NCBI RefSeq assembly: GCF_000230735.2
Contig: NC_019962.1
Span: 2,542,001 to 2,606,000, forward strand
DNA: 64,000 bases
Reading direction: 5' to 3'
Source of the DNA: Natrinema pellirubrum DSM 15624
Lineage (GTDB): Archaea > Halobacteriota > Halobacteria > Halobacteriales > Natrialbaceae
Below the pieces are notes generated by a model. The model had not been told where the DNA came from, searched no databases, and saw only the letters and a program-made list of their open reading frames with translations. The translations under genes were made by a program, and so were the position numbers. Shown piece after piece: positions 16,780 to 25,762 of the stretch (its first letter is position 1; each line of letters begins with the position of its first letter).

Positions 16780-17931
16780 ATGGAACTGCTCGACGACGAC
16801 ATCGTCCCCGAACACGCTCACGAGATCAAGGCCGAAGCCCGCGAGTTCGCCCGCGAACACATCGAGCCCAACGCCCAGGAGTACTTCCAGTCCGGCGAGT
16901 ACCCCGAGGAGATCCTCGAGGCGGGTCGCGAGGCGAACCTCGTAGCACAGGACATCCCCGAGGAGTGGGGCGGGCGGGGGCTGGATCTGGCCCAGTTGCT
17001 CGCGATGACCGAGGAGTTCTATCGGGCCGACGCGGGGATCGCACTGACGCTGCAGTTGGCGAGTTTCGGCTGCGAGATCACCTACGAACACGGCACCGAC
17101 GAGCAGTGCGAGGAGTACATCCGCCCGGTCGCGGAGGGCGAGCAACGCTCCGGACTCGCCGTCTCGGAGCCCGAGACCGGCAGCGACCTCGCGGGGATGC
17201 AGACCACGGCGGAGAAAGACGGCGACGAGTACGTCATCAACGGCGAGAAGTACTGGATCGGCAACGGCGTCGAGGCCGACTGGATCACCCTCTATGCCCG
17301 CACCGGGGACGACGAGGACAACCGCTACGGTAACCACTCGATGTTCATCGTCCCGACCGACACCGACGGCTACGAGGCCGAACACATCCCCGAGAAGATG
17401 GCGATGCGGGCCTCGAAGCAGGCCCACATCGAGTTCGACGACTGTCGAGTCCCCGCCGAGAACGTGATCGGCTCGGAGGGGGACGGCTTCATGCTGCTGG
17501 CGGACTTCTTCAATCACGGCCGCGTGGCCGTCGCCGGACACGGGCTGGGCATCGCCGCGGCCGCGATCGAGGAAGCGTGGGAGTTCACCCACGACCGCGA
17601 GGAGTTCGGCAAGACGATCAGCGACTTCCAGAGTGTCCAGCACGGGCTCGCGGACATGCTGCTCGAGTTCGAAAGCGCACGGACCCTCGTCTGGCGCGCC
17701 CGCAAGAAGGTCGCCGCAGAGGACAACGCGGGCTACTGGGCAGCGATGGCGAAGACGAAAGCGACTGAAACGGCCGTCGACGTCGCGGAACAGGGGATGC
17801 AGTTCCACGGCGGCCGATCGGTCCTCGACGAGCGGCGGATCGCGCGCGTCTACCGCGACGCCCGGATCCCCGTCATCTACGAAGGGGCAAACGAGATCCA
17901 GCGCAATCTGATCTACGGGCAGGCGGAGTAG
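16780..17931 (+). CDS. Acyl-CoA dehydrogenase
   Basis: A 383-residue FAD-dependent acyl-CoA dehydrogenase. The substrate/FAD signature SGLAVSEPETGSDLAGMQT is near residue 126, WIGNGVEADW near 165, the helical C-terminal domain contains DREEFGKTISDFQSVQHGLA, and the catalytic base Glu sits in PVIYEGANEIQRN near 370. It introduces the C2-C3 double bond in acyl-CoA and passes electrons to an electron-transfer flavoprotein. It is monocistronic; the neighbouring genes point elsewhere. TTTCCTTTG and ATATTC stretches precede the start. Confidence 0.94.
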   Translation: MELLDDDIVPEHAHEIKAEAREFAREHIEPNAQEYFQSGEYPEEILEAGREANLVAQDIPEEWGGRGLDLAQLLAMTEEFYRADAGIALTLQLASFGCEITYEHGTDEQCEEYIRPVAEGEQRSGLAVSEPETGSDLAGMQTTAEKDGDEYVINGEKYWIGNGVEADWITLYARTGDDEDNRYGNHSMFIVPTDTDGYEAEHIPEKMAMRASKQAHIEFDDCRVPAENVIGSEGDGFMLLADFFNHGRVAVAGHGLGIAAAAIEEAWEFTHDREEFGKTISDFQSVQHGLADMLLEFESARTLVWRARKKVAAEDNAGYWAAMAKTKATETAVDVAEQGMQFHGGRSVLDERRIARVYRDARIPVIYEGANEIQRNLIYGQAE

Positions 17932-18087
17932 CAGTAGCGAACGCGATTTCGTTGTTCGGTCCCAACTCGGAACTGCTGGTCCGCGACGTGGTTCGAACGC
18001 ACTGATAAAGTGAAGCGGTCGCTACCGGCCACACAGGTGGACAGTCACCACGGGCGAGAGCGGAGGGAGTCGCTTCGAACTCGAGAC

Positions 18088-18285
18088 TTAGTTCTCGGAC
18101 TGGAGGTCCTGGAACGCACCCACGAAATCGTCGTGCGAGGACATCCCCGCGACCGTCTCGTCGACCCGCTCCTCGAGGCGGTCGACGCGCTCACAGAGGT
18201 CCTGATACTCCTCGTTGTCCGCGAGTTCGCGGTCGGCCTTCTCGGACTCCAGCAGCGCCTTCTTCGAGACGAGCGCGTAGTACTC
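18088..18285 (-). pseudogene. Detached HalX domain beyond an in-frame amber stop
   Basis: Reading on in the same frame past the TAG at 18286-18288, 65 sense codons continue to TAA at 18088: EYYALVSKKALLESEKADRE, then repeated acidic heptads (YQDLCERVDRLEERVDETVA) and a final FVGAFQDLQSEN. This is a HalX-type C-terminal coiled-coil domain as found fused to haloarchaeal receiver domains. Codon bias and charge are those of a gene, not of spacer. The TAG most simply replaces CAG (Gln). No start codon or promoter would express this part alone. Confidence 0.85.
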
Positions 18286-18660
18286 CTAGATGTCGGATTC
18301 GTAGTCCGAGCGGTCGGCGACATCTTCGACCATGTCGACGAGTTCGTCCTTCGAGACCGGCTTGACGAGGTAGTCATCGAACCCCATTTCGATGATGTCG
18401 AAGTCCGGATCGACGGCCGTTACCATGACGACCCGGGAGTCGTAGCCGGCCTCGCGGATCTGCTCGAGGACCTCGTCACCGGAGAGCCCCGGCATCCGTC
18501 GGTCCAGCAGGACGACCTCGACGGAGTCGGCCATTTTCGAGAGCGCTTCCTCTCCGTCGTACGCCGTTTCGACGGTCCAGTCGGCCTGGAGCCACGCGGC
18601 GAACAGATCCGCGAGCCGTGCCTCGTCGTCGACGACGAGGACCGATGGCCCGTCACTCAT
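18286..18660 (-). CDS. Response regulator receiver, truncated HalX family
   Basis: The 124 residues form a full receiver domain: acidic pocket VLVVDDEARL near residue 7, phospho-acceptor Asp in VVLLDRRMPGLSG near 53, Thr in VVMVTAVD near 79 and Lys in YLVKPVSKDE near 100. The product ends at TAG just after the last receiver helix (DRSDYESDI), where a HalX domain would normally continue, and that domain is present downstream in frame. The truncated protein may still accept phosphate but lacks the family output/coiled-coil part. ATG 18660 gives the canonical N-terminus. Confidence 0.9.
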   Translation of the reverse strand: MSDGPSVLVVDDEARLADLFAAWLQADWTVETAYDGEEALSKMADSVEVVLLDRRMPGLSGDEVLEQIREAGYDSRVVMVTAVDPDFDIIEMGFDDYLVKPVSKDELVDMVEDVADRSDYESDI

Positions 18661-18847
18661 GGGGAACCTCCGTTCTCTTCATCGTTACAGCCACGGGACA
18701 TCCATGGTACCTCTGGGTGATAAATCTCGCGACCAGAACTCAAACATCAGACAATAATGGTGGGCAAATAGGTGGGATGGTGCCGGTCTCCGTCACGGGT
18801 CGGCTCGGGTTCTCGCTGACCGGCCGCTGGCGACAGCGAGTGTCGCC

Positions 18848-20821
18848 TTACTGCCCCTCGAACTCCGGCTCCTCGTCTTCCATGAAGGCCGTGATTCCCT
18901 CCATCAGGTCGTCGGTCCCCATCAGGTGGCCGAACGCGGAGGCCTCGTACTCGAGGCCGGACTCGGTGTCGTCACGGCCGGCCAGCATCGCGCGCTTGGT
19001 GAACTTCTGGGCGATCGGCGGGCCGCCCGCGAGGTCGGTCGCCAGCTCGAGGGCGCGGTCCTCGAGGTCGGCGTTGTCGACGATCTCGTTGACGAAGCCG
19101 TAGTCGGCCAGCGTCTCGGCGTCGTAGCGCTCGGCGGTGAAGATGATCTCCTTCGCACGGCCCTCACCGACGATATGCTTGAGTCGCTGGGTGCCGCCCC
19201 AGCCCGGAATGAGGCCGAGATCGATCTCGGGCTGGCCGAACTCCGACCGGTCGCTGGCCACGCGGAGGTCCGCACAGGTCGCCAGCTCCATCCCGCCGCC
19301 GAGACAGAAGCCGTCGATCCCGGCGACGACGGGCAGATCACAGGCCTCGAGCTTGCCGAACGTCTGCTGACCCAGTCGCGAGAGTTCCTGTCCCTCGAGC
19401 GGATCGGCACCGCTGCCGGCCATGCTCTGGACGTCCGCGCCCGCGGAGAAGGCCTGCTCGCCCTCGCCGGTGACGAGGATCGCGCGCACCTCGTCGTCGG
19501 CCTCGAGGTGATCGATCGCGGTCGATAGCTCCTCGAGGAGTTCGTCGCTGATGGTGTTCATCCGGTGCGGGCGATCGAGAACGATCTGTCCGACGTAGTC
19601 GGCGGGGTACTCGAGTCGGATCGTCCCGAAGTCGACCCCCGATGCGTCCTCGTCGTCATCGTAGAAGCCGCCGGTCTCGGCCCGCTCCGCGAGGTAGTCA
19701 TCGGGCGCGTATCGCTCGTGACCCGTCTCTTCGTAGGCGTCCTCGAGGGTCTCGTGTAGCGTCTCGAGACCGTAGTCGTCGACCAGTGCGACCGGGCCGT
19801 CGGGGAAGCCGGCTCCGAGCTGGACGGCCTCGTCGATCGACGCCGGTGGGGCGACGTCGCCGCCGATCAGCTTCGCGGCCTCGTTGGCGATCGTCGCGAG
19901 CAGGCGCTGCTCGACGAACTCCGATCCTTCGTCGGTCGGGATCTGGACGCCGTCGCCGTCCTCGTAGTCGTAGAAGCCCTTGCCGGTCTTCTTGCCCAGT
20001 TCCTCGTTCTCGACTTTCTCCTCGAGCAGTGGGGCCGGCTCGTAGGCCTCGCCCAGCACCTCGTTCATGTACTCGAGGACGTGGTAGCTGACGTCGTTGC
20101 CGACCTGGTCGCCGAGTTCGAAGCTGCCCATCGGCAGGCCCATGTCGTATTTCGTCGTCGAGTCGACCTCGGCGATCGTCGCCTCGTCGTTGCTGACGAG
20201 CCATGCGGCCTCGTTCATCAGCGGCACCAGAATGCGGTTGACGATGAACCCGGGCGAGTCCTTGTGGACCCGAACGGCCGTCTTGCCGAAGTCCTCGGCG
20301 AGGTCCTCCGTCACCGAGAGCGTCTCCTCGCTGCTTTCGGCCCCCGAAATCACTTCGACCAGCTGCATCCGGACCGGCGGGTTGAAAAAGTGCATCCCGC
20401 AGAACCGCTCCGGTCGCTCGGTGAACTCGGCGAGGTCGGTGATCGAGAGGCTCGAGGTGTTCGTCGCGAAGATCGCATCGTCGGGCGCGACCGCCTCGAG
20501 GTCGGTGTAGACGTCTTCTTTGATCCCCATCTGCTCGGGGACCGCCTCGATGACGAAGTCCGTGTCCGCGACGGCCTCCTCCATGTCGACCAGCGGCGTC
20601 ACTCGGTCCTTGGCGGCGTCGGCTTCCTCGTCGGTGAGCCGGTCGTTCTCGGCGAGTTTGTCCAGTGACCACTCGATCTGCTCGTAGCCGTTCTGGACGA
20701 ACTCCTCTTTGATGTCGCGCATGTTCACGTCGTACCCGGCCATTGCGGCGACCTCCGCGATACCGTGACCCATGTTGCCCGCACCCAGAACTGTGATGGT
20801 GTTGATGTCCTCGAGTTGCAT
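18848..20821 (-). CDS. 3-hydroxyacyl-CoA dehydrogenase / enoyl-CoA hydratase fusion
   Basis: The 657-residue bifunctional protein starts with an NAD-binding Rossmann domain (ITVLGAGNMGHGIAEVAAMA), then the 3-hydroxyacyl-CoA dehydrogenase signature with catalytic His-Glu region (ERFCGMHFFNPPVRMQLVEV) and the C-terminal dehydrogenase helices (about 185-385). From about 400 a crotonase domain follows, with oxyanion-hole motifs GEQAFSAGADVQSM and DGFCLGGGMELATCAD and the hydratase Glu in FGQPEIDLGLIPGWGG. This dehydrogenase-first order is opposite to bacterial FadB and is typical of archaea. It performs two successive beta-oxidation steps. Start ATG 20821 (MQLEDINTITVLG) is preferred over an upstream start. 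Confidence 0.95.
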   Translation of the reverse strand: MQLEDINTITVLGAGNMGHGIAEVAAMAGYDVNMRDIKEEFVQNGYEQIEWSLDKLAENDRLTDEEADAAKDRVTPLVDMEEAVADTDFVIEAVPEQMGIKEDVYTDLEAVAPDDAIFATNTSSLSITDLAEFTERPERFCGMHFFNPPVRMQLVEVISGAESSEETLSVTEDLAEDFGKTAVRVHKDSPGFIVNRILVPLMNEAAWLVSNDEATIAEVDSTTKYDMGLPMGSFELGDQVGNDVSYHVLEYMNEVLGEAYEPAPLLEEKVENEELGKKTGKGFYDYEDGDGVQIPTDEGSEFVEQRLLATIANEAAKLIGGDVAPPASIDEAVQLGAGFPDGPVALVDDYGLETLHETLEDAYEETGHERYAPDDYLAERAETGGFYDDDEDASGVDFGTIRLEYPADYVGQIVLDRPHRMNTISDELLEELSTAIDHLEADDEVRAILVTGEGEQAFSAGADVQSMAGSGADPLEGQELSRLGQQTFGKLEACDLPVVAGIDGFCLGGGMELATCADLRVASDRSEFGQPEIDLGLIPGWGGTQRLKHIVGEGRAKEIIFTAERYDAETLADYGFVNEIVDNADLEDRALELATDLAGGPPIAQKFTKRAMLAGRDDTESGLEYEASAFGHLMGTDDLMEGITAFMEDEEPEFEGQ

Positions 20822-20936
20822 GCTCGAAAATCCTATTCGGACCCGTTTCAACGTTTCCCTCTCACTTAATGGGAACTGGAGTTTCGTTTACTATCGGTTA
20901 CAAAGCTCTTTACCGCTCCGATCGTAAGGGTCGTTC
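20822..20936. promoter_or_regulatory. Divergent promoter region between beta-oxidation genes
   Basis: The 115 bases separate the minus-strand dehydrogenase/hydratase fusion from the plus-strand acyl-CoA dehydrogenase. GCTCTTTACCGC near 20905-20916 lies about 27 bases before the plus-strand ATG and is its likely TATA element. On the minus strand CATTAAGTG is the best candidate. A shared intergenic region suggests joint control of the two beta-oxidation genes. Confidence 0.45.
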
Positions 20937-22082
20937 ATGGAATTCGGACTCAACGAAGAACAGGAGCAGATCCGCGACGAAGTTCGCCGGTTCGCCGAAA
21001 ACGAGATCGTCCCCCACGCCGAGGAGTACGACACCGAAGAGAAGTTCCCCCACGAAATCGTCGACAAGGCCGCCGAGATGGGCCTGGTCGGCACCTCGAT
21101 CCCGATGGAGTACGGCGGGGCCGGCTACTCCACCCTCGAGTCGGCACTCATCGCCGAGGAACTGTTCTCCTACGATCCCGGCATCGCGCTGTCGATCATG
21201 GCCTGTTCGTTCGGCACCGAGGCCATCAGCGAGTTCGGGACCGAAGACCAGAAAGAGCGCTACCTCGAGCCGGTCGCGACGGGCGAGAAGATCTCGGGCG
21301 CGGCCATCTCCGAGCCCGACACCGGGTCGGACGTCTCCTCCGTGTCGACCCGCGCCGAGAAGGACGGTGACGAGTGGGTGATCAACGGCAACAAGATGTG
21401 GATCACCAACGGCTCGGTCGGCGACTACTTCGTCGTCCTCTGTAAGACCGACCCCGACGCCGACAGCCGCTACGGCGGCTTCAGCCAGATCATCGTCGAG
21501 TCCGACCGCGACGGGTTCTCCGCGGACAAGATCACCGGCAAGCTCGGCATCCGGGCCTCCGACACCGCCGAACTCATCCTCGACAACGTCCGCGTCCCCG
21601 AGGAGAACCTCGTCGGCGACGAGGACGCCGCCTTCCTCCAGCAGATGCAGTTCTTCGACGCCACCCGGACCGGCGTCGCCGCACAGGGACTGGGCATCGC
21701 CAAGGGCGCGCTCGAGGCCGCTCGCGAGTACGCACAGGACCGCGAGCAGTTCGGGCAGTCCATCTCGGAGTTCCAGGCCATCCAGCACAAGCTCGCGGAG
21801 ATGGCCACCGAGACCGAGGCCGCACGCAACCTGACCTACAAGGCCGCCTGGAACGTCGACCAGGGCAACGACATCACCAAGCTCGCCTCGATGGCCAAGG
21901 AGTACGCCTCCCGCGTCGCTGTCGACGTCGCCAACGAGGCCGTCCAGATCCACGGCGGTGCCGGCTACGTCAACGACTTCCCCGTCGAGCGGTTCTACCG
22001 CGACTCGAAGATCACCCAGATCTACGAGGGCACCACCGAGATCCAGAAGAACGTCATCGCGCGGGAACTGCTGGACGAATAG
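20937..22082 (+). CDS. Acyl-CoA dehydrogenase (second paralogue)
   Basis: The 381-residue protein has the complete family pattern: ISGAAISEPDTGSDVSSVST near 120, WITNGSVGDYF near 157, DREQFGQSISEFQAIQHKLA near 262, and catalytic Glu in IYEGTTEIQKNVIAR near 363. It begins MEFGLNEEQEQIRDEVRRFA, the canonical short-chain/medium-chain type N-terminus. It is divergently transcribed from the dehydrogenase/hydratase fusion, which supplies the next two beta-oxidation steps. Confidence 0.95.
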   Translation: MEFGLNEEQEQIRDEVRRFAENEIVPHAEEYDTEEKFPHEIVDKAAEMGLVGTSIPMEYGGAGYSTLESALIAEELFSYDPGIALSIMACSFGTEAISEFGTEDQKERYLEPVATGEKISGAAISEPDTGSDVSSVSTRAEKDGDEWVINGNKMWITNGSVGDYFVVLCKTDPDADSRYGGFSQIIVESDRDGFSADKITGKLGIRASDTAELILDNVRVPEENLVGDEDAAFLQQMQFFDATRTGVAAQGLGIAKGALEAAREYAQDREQFGQSISEFQAIQHKLAEMATETEAARNLTYKAAWNVDQGNDITKLASMAKEYASRVAVDVANEAVQIHGGAGYVNDFPVERFYRDSKITQIYEGTTEIQKNVIARELLDE

Positions 22083-22240
22083 GAGCGAAATTTCGAAAAG
22101 CACCGGAAGACGCATCGCGCCTTCCGAACTCTCGTTCACTTCGTTCACGAGACCGCCTCTCTTTCCCTGCCGCTCGAGTCGCGCTCACGGCCGCGCTCGT
22201 CCCAGCAACGCTTTGCCCCACGGGAGCCTACAACGGCCTA

Positions 22241-22996
22241 ATGAGAGAGTTCGTCTTCGCTCTCGAGTACGAGCCCGGCCACAACGGGGTGGCGGATACG
22301 CTCGCCGACCACCCCGACGCCCGGATCCGTTCGTTGTCGCTGCACGCCACTGACGAACGGCTCTGGCGGGTCGATCACGCCACTGGCACGCGGGCGGCCC
22401 TCGCGGACATCGAGGCGGCCTTCCGCGACAGCGATTACTACGCGGACTGTCTCGCGACCGAGGACTGTGGCGCGACCCAGACCACGCAGGTCCTCGACCG
22501 CACCGACGACACGCTCGTCCTCTACTCCGACTGGGAGCGTACCCCCACCTGCGCGTCCGTCCCGCACATCGCCCGCGATCACCTCGGCGAGGGCATCCTG
22601 TTCGAGACGCGCCACGAGGGTCGCCATTACACCTGGCGGATCGTTCACTCCGGCGAGGGTGACGTGGCAGCCTTTTTCGACGCGCTCGAGGCGGCGGTCG
22701 GTGACTGCGCCCGGATGGAGATGCTCCGGGCGGCGACGGCGGAGACCGATGCACCGACGCGTGACGCGAACGGCGAGGCGAGCGGCCTCGCCCCCGAACA
22801 GGAGGCCGCGCTCCGGGCTGCGGTCGAACACGGCTACTACGAGTCGCCCCGGGAGGTCGACGTCGGCGACCTCGCTGCCCACCTCGACGTACCCCGATCG
22901 ACGCTTACCTACCGGCTCCGGCGGGCCGAGGAACGGTTGGCCAAGGGATACGTTTCGGACGAGCGATTCGCCGACGGGCCGTCGACGCCGCTCTAG
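22241..22996 (+). CDS. HTH-10 (bacterio-opsin activator type) transcription regulator
   Basis: The 251-residue protein has an N-terminal sensor-like domain of unknown ligand (about 1-165; two Cys in DCLATEDCGATQ and one in RTPTCASV could bind metal) and a C-terminal HTH-10 domain: EQEAALRAAVEHGYYESPRE followed by VGDLAAHLDVPRSTLTYRLR. HTH-10 proteins are haloarchaeal transcription factors. It lies 64 bases upstream of a Zn-type P-type ATPase on the same strand, so control of metal export is a reasonable inference. The ATG at 22241 begins MREFVFALEYEP. Confidence 0.88.
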   Translation: MREFVFALEYEPGHNGVADTLADHPDARIRSLSLHATDERLWRVDHATGTRAALADIEAAFRDSDYYADCLATEDCGATQTTQVLDRTDDTLVLYSDWERTPTCASVPHIARDHLGEGILFETRHEGRHYTWRIVHSGEGDVAAFFDALEAAVGDCARMEMLRAATAETDAPTRDANGEASGLAPEQEAALRAAVEHGYYESPREVDVGDLAAHLDVPRSTLTYRLRRAEERLAKGYVSDERFADGPSTPL

Positions 22997-23060
22997 CACT
23001 CGCGGGATTTTGGAATATTCCAACGAAGGCTTATCGAACTGACGCCCCTACCACGACGTA

Positions 23061-25523
23061 ATGAGTACTGAATCGGACGCGACGCGGGAAACGGACGGGG
23101 GCGGGCAGCGACGGGAGCTGACCGCCCGACTCGCCGTTCCCGAGATGGATTGCCCGTCCTGTGCGGGGAAAGTCGACAAGAGCCTCGGACGCGTCGACGG
23201 CGTGGTCGACGTCGATCTCAATCCGACCACCGGGACGGCCACGGTCGCGTACGACCGCGATCGAACCAGCGAGGCCGACGTGGTCGCGGCGATCGAAGGG
23301 GCCGGCTACGAGGTCACCGGCGGAACGGCCGACGACGGGGCGACGGAATCGGCCTCGAGCGGCGACGGCGTCGGCATCGCGCCGCCCTCGGAGGTCTGGA
23401 CGAGTCCGCGCGCGAAGAAGACGTGGCTCGGTGCGGTCTTCGTCGTCCTCGGGCTGGGCTTCGAGTTCCTCCTGACGGGCGGCAACGTCGCGGTGGCGAG
23501 CGTCCTCGAGTATCCCCTCCACGTCGCGGATCTGCTCTTTCTCGGGGCGGTCGCGGTCAGCGGCATCCCCGTCGTCCGGAGCGGCTACTACTCCGCGAGA
23601 AACCGGAGCCTCGACATCGACCTCCTGATGGGGACGGCGATCATCGCCGCGACCGGCATCGGCTACTTCGTCGAAGCTGCGACGCTCGCGGTGCTGTTCA
23701 GCATCGCCGAACTGCTCGAGGACTACGCGATGGATCGGGCGCGGGACTCCCTGCGCGAACTGATGGAACTCTCGCCGGACGAGGCCACAGTCATGCGCGA
23801 CGGCGAGGAGGTGACCGTCGACGCGGACGACGTGGCGGTCGGCGAGACCGTCGTCGTCCGGCCCGGGGACAAGATCCCGCTCGACGGGACGGTCCGTGAG
23901 GGCGAGAGCGCGGTCGACGAGTCGCCGATCACCGGCGAGAGCGTCCCCGTGGACAAATCGACCGGCGACGAGGTGTACGCCGGAACCATCACCGAGGACG
24001 GCTACCTCGAGGTCGAGGTCACTTCGACGGCGGGCGATTCGACGCTCTCGCGGATCATCGAGATGGTCCAGGGGGCACAGGCCGACAAGACGGAAACCGA
24101 GCAGTTCGTCGACCGGTTCGCGGGCTATTACACGCCCGTCGTGGTCGTCCTGGCGATCCTGACCGCCGCCGTGCCGCCGCTTCTCATCGGCGACACCGTC
24201 ACTGCGGGGATCGCCGGCTACGAGATCGCGTTCGCCGGCGACTGGGGGACGTGGTTCGTCCGCGGGCTCACGCTGCTTGTGATCGCCTGCCCCTGTGCGT
24301 TCGTCATCTCGACGCCCGTCTCGGTCGTCTCGGGGGTCACCAGCGCCGCGCGAAACGGCGTCCTGATCAAGGGCGGCACGTATCTCGAGGCGATGGGCGA
24401 GGTCGACGCCGTCGCCGTCGACAAGACCGGTACGCTCACGAAAGGCGAACTCGCCGTGACCGACGTTGTGCCCTGCGCGGCGCCCAGCGCCGCGAACGAG
24501 GCGAGCGGTGAAACCGCGAGCCAGGCCGACGGAGCCGACGAGGCGACGCTGCTTCGCTATGCCGCCGGACTGGAGCAACGCAGCGAACACCCCATCGCCG
24601 CGGCGATCCTCGCGCGGGCCGACGAAGCGGACGTGGGCGACCTCCCCGAGCCGACGGGGTTCGAGAGCCTCACCGGCAGGGGGATCCGCGGGGAGATCGA
24701 GGGCGAGACCTACTACGCGGGCAAGCCCGCGCTGTTCGAGGAACTGGGCTTCGATCTCTCGCGGACCCGCGCGGACGACTCCTCGGGCCCGCGGACTGAC
24801 GGCGGGGCCGCAGCCGAGAGTGCGCTCGCAGCCGACGAGGGAGGCTTCACCGGGGACACGCTCGCCGCGCTCGAGCGGGAGGGGAAGACGGTCGTCCTCG
24901 TCGGGACGGAGACCGACCTGCTCGGCGCGGTCGCGATCGCCGACGAGGTCCGGCCCGCGTCCAGACGGGCGGTCGAACGGCTCCACGACCTCGGCGTCGA
25001 GCGCGTCGTCATGCTGACCGGGGACAACGAGGGCACGGCGCGGGCGATCGCCGAGCAGGTCGGCGTTGACGAGTACCGTGCCGAACTCCTCCCCGACGAG
25101 AAGGTCGACGCCGTGGCGGCCCTCCAGGAGCAGTACGGCGACGTGGCGATGGTCGGCGACGGCATCAACGACGCGCCCGCGCTTGCGACCGCTGAGGTCG
25201 GCATCGCGATGGGCGCGGCCGGTACCGACACCGCCCTCGAGACGGCGGATATCGCGCTGATGGGCGACGACATCGGGCGGCTACCGTACCTGTACGACCT
25301 CTCGCACACGGCAAACGGCGTCATTCGACAGAACGTCTGGGCGAGCCTCGCCGTGAAGGCCCTACTCGCCGTCGGCGTGCCGCTGGGGCTGGTCAGCGTC
25401 GCGGTGGCGGTCGTCGTCGGCGACATGGGGATGAGCCTCGGCGTCACCGGCAACGCGATGCGGCTCGCGAACGTCGAGCCCGACGCACTCACGACCTCCG
25501 AGGGCGGCCCCGACGCTCCATAA
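23061..25523 (+). CDS. P1B-type heavy-metal ATPase, zinc/cadmium class
   Basis: The 820-residue pump has one N-terminal HMA domain with the metal site MDCPSCAGK (near residue 32), eight membrane segments, the actuator motif SPITGESVPVDKS, CPC in ACPCAFVIS of the sixth helix, phosphorylation site DKTGTLTKGE, and GDGINDAPAL. The last helices contain Lys and Asp (SLAVKALLAVG ... VVGDMGMSLG), the pattern of Zn/Cd/Pb-type (ZntA, P1B-2) rather than copper pumps. It should export divalent metals from the cytoplasm. An extra Ser/Glu/Ala-rich insertion sits around 470-500 in the nucleotide domain. The upstream HTH-10 gene may regulate it. Confidence 0.94.
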   Translation: MSTESDATRETDGGGQRRELTARLAVPEMDCPSCAGKVDKSLGRVDGVVDVDLNPTTGTATVAYDRDRTSEADVVAAIEGAGYEVTGGTADDGATESASSGDGVGIAPPSEVWTSPRAKKTWLGAVFVVLGLGFEFLLTGGNVAVASVLEYPLHVADLLFLGAVAVSGIPVVRSGYYSARNRSLDIDLLMGTAIIAATGIGYFVEAATLAVLFSIAELLEDYAMDRARDSLRELMELSPDEATVMRDGEEVTVDADDVAVGETVVVRPGDKIPLDGTVREGESAVDESPITGESVPVDKSTGDEVYAGTITEDGYLEVEVTSTAGDSTLSRIIEMVQGAQADKTETEQFVDRFAGYYTPVVVVLAILTAAVPPLLIGDTVTAGIAGYEIAFAGDWGTWFVRGLTLLVIACPCAFVISTPVSVVSGVTSAARNGVLIKGGTYLEAMGEVDAVAVDKTGTLTKGELAVTDVVPCAAPSAANEASGETASQADGADEATLLRYAAGLEQRSEHPIAAAILARADEADVGDLPEPTGFESLTGRGIRGEIEGETYYAGKPALFEELGFDLSRTRADDSSGPRTDGGAAAESALAADEGGFTGDTLAALEREGKTVVLVGTETDLLGAVAIADEVRPASRRAVERLHDLGVERVVMLTGDNEGTARAIAEQVGVDEYRAELLPDEKVDAVAALQEQYGDVAMVGDGINDAPALATAEVGIAMGAAGTDTALETADIALMGDDIGRLPYLYDLSHTANGVIRQNVWASLAVKALLAVGVPLGLVSVAVAVVVGDMGMSLGVTGNAMRLANVEPDALTTSEGGPDAP

Positions 25524-25762
25524 CGCCGCGTCGGCCGTTCGGGCGCAAGCACACTGGTGCGACCTCGGCGGCGACCGGATCGACCGCTCGTATCGATGCT
25601 GTAGATAGTCCGCGACGATCGAACGATTGGTTCCCGAGCCGACCTTTATTCGCGGCAGCAGATGCGGCGGTAAAGTCGAATATAGCCTCTCGTAGGCCTG
25701 AAAGCCGTCTTTTGCATCGTTCGGGGCGAGGCCTAAACCCGGCCGGTCGTTACATACATTCG

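Noticed and set aside
18286..18288. Pyrrolysine codon at the HalX amber
   Set aside because: Pyl machinery is not expected in haloarchaea and TAG ends several other genes here; kept only as a check in the finding.
22130..22152. TCTCGT...ACGAGA inverted repeat between acyl-CoA dehydrogenase and HTH-10 genes
   Set aside because: Only 6 bp pair and the centre is a direct repeat (GTTCAC twice), so a functional hairpin is not convincing.
23031..24986. 651-codon antisense frame over the metal ATPase
   Set aside because: Shadow of a clear P-type ATPase.
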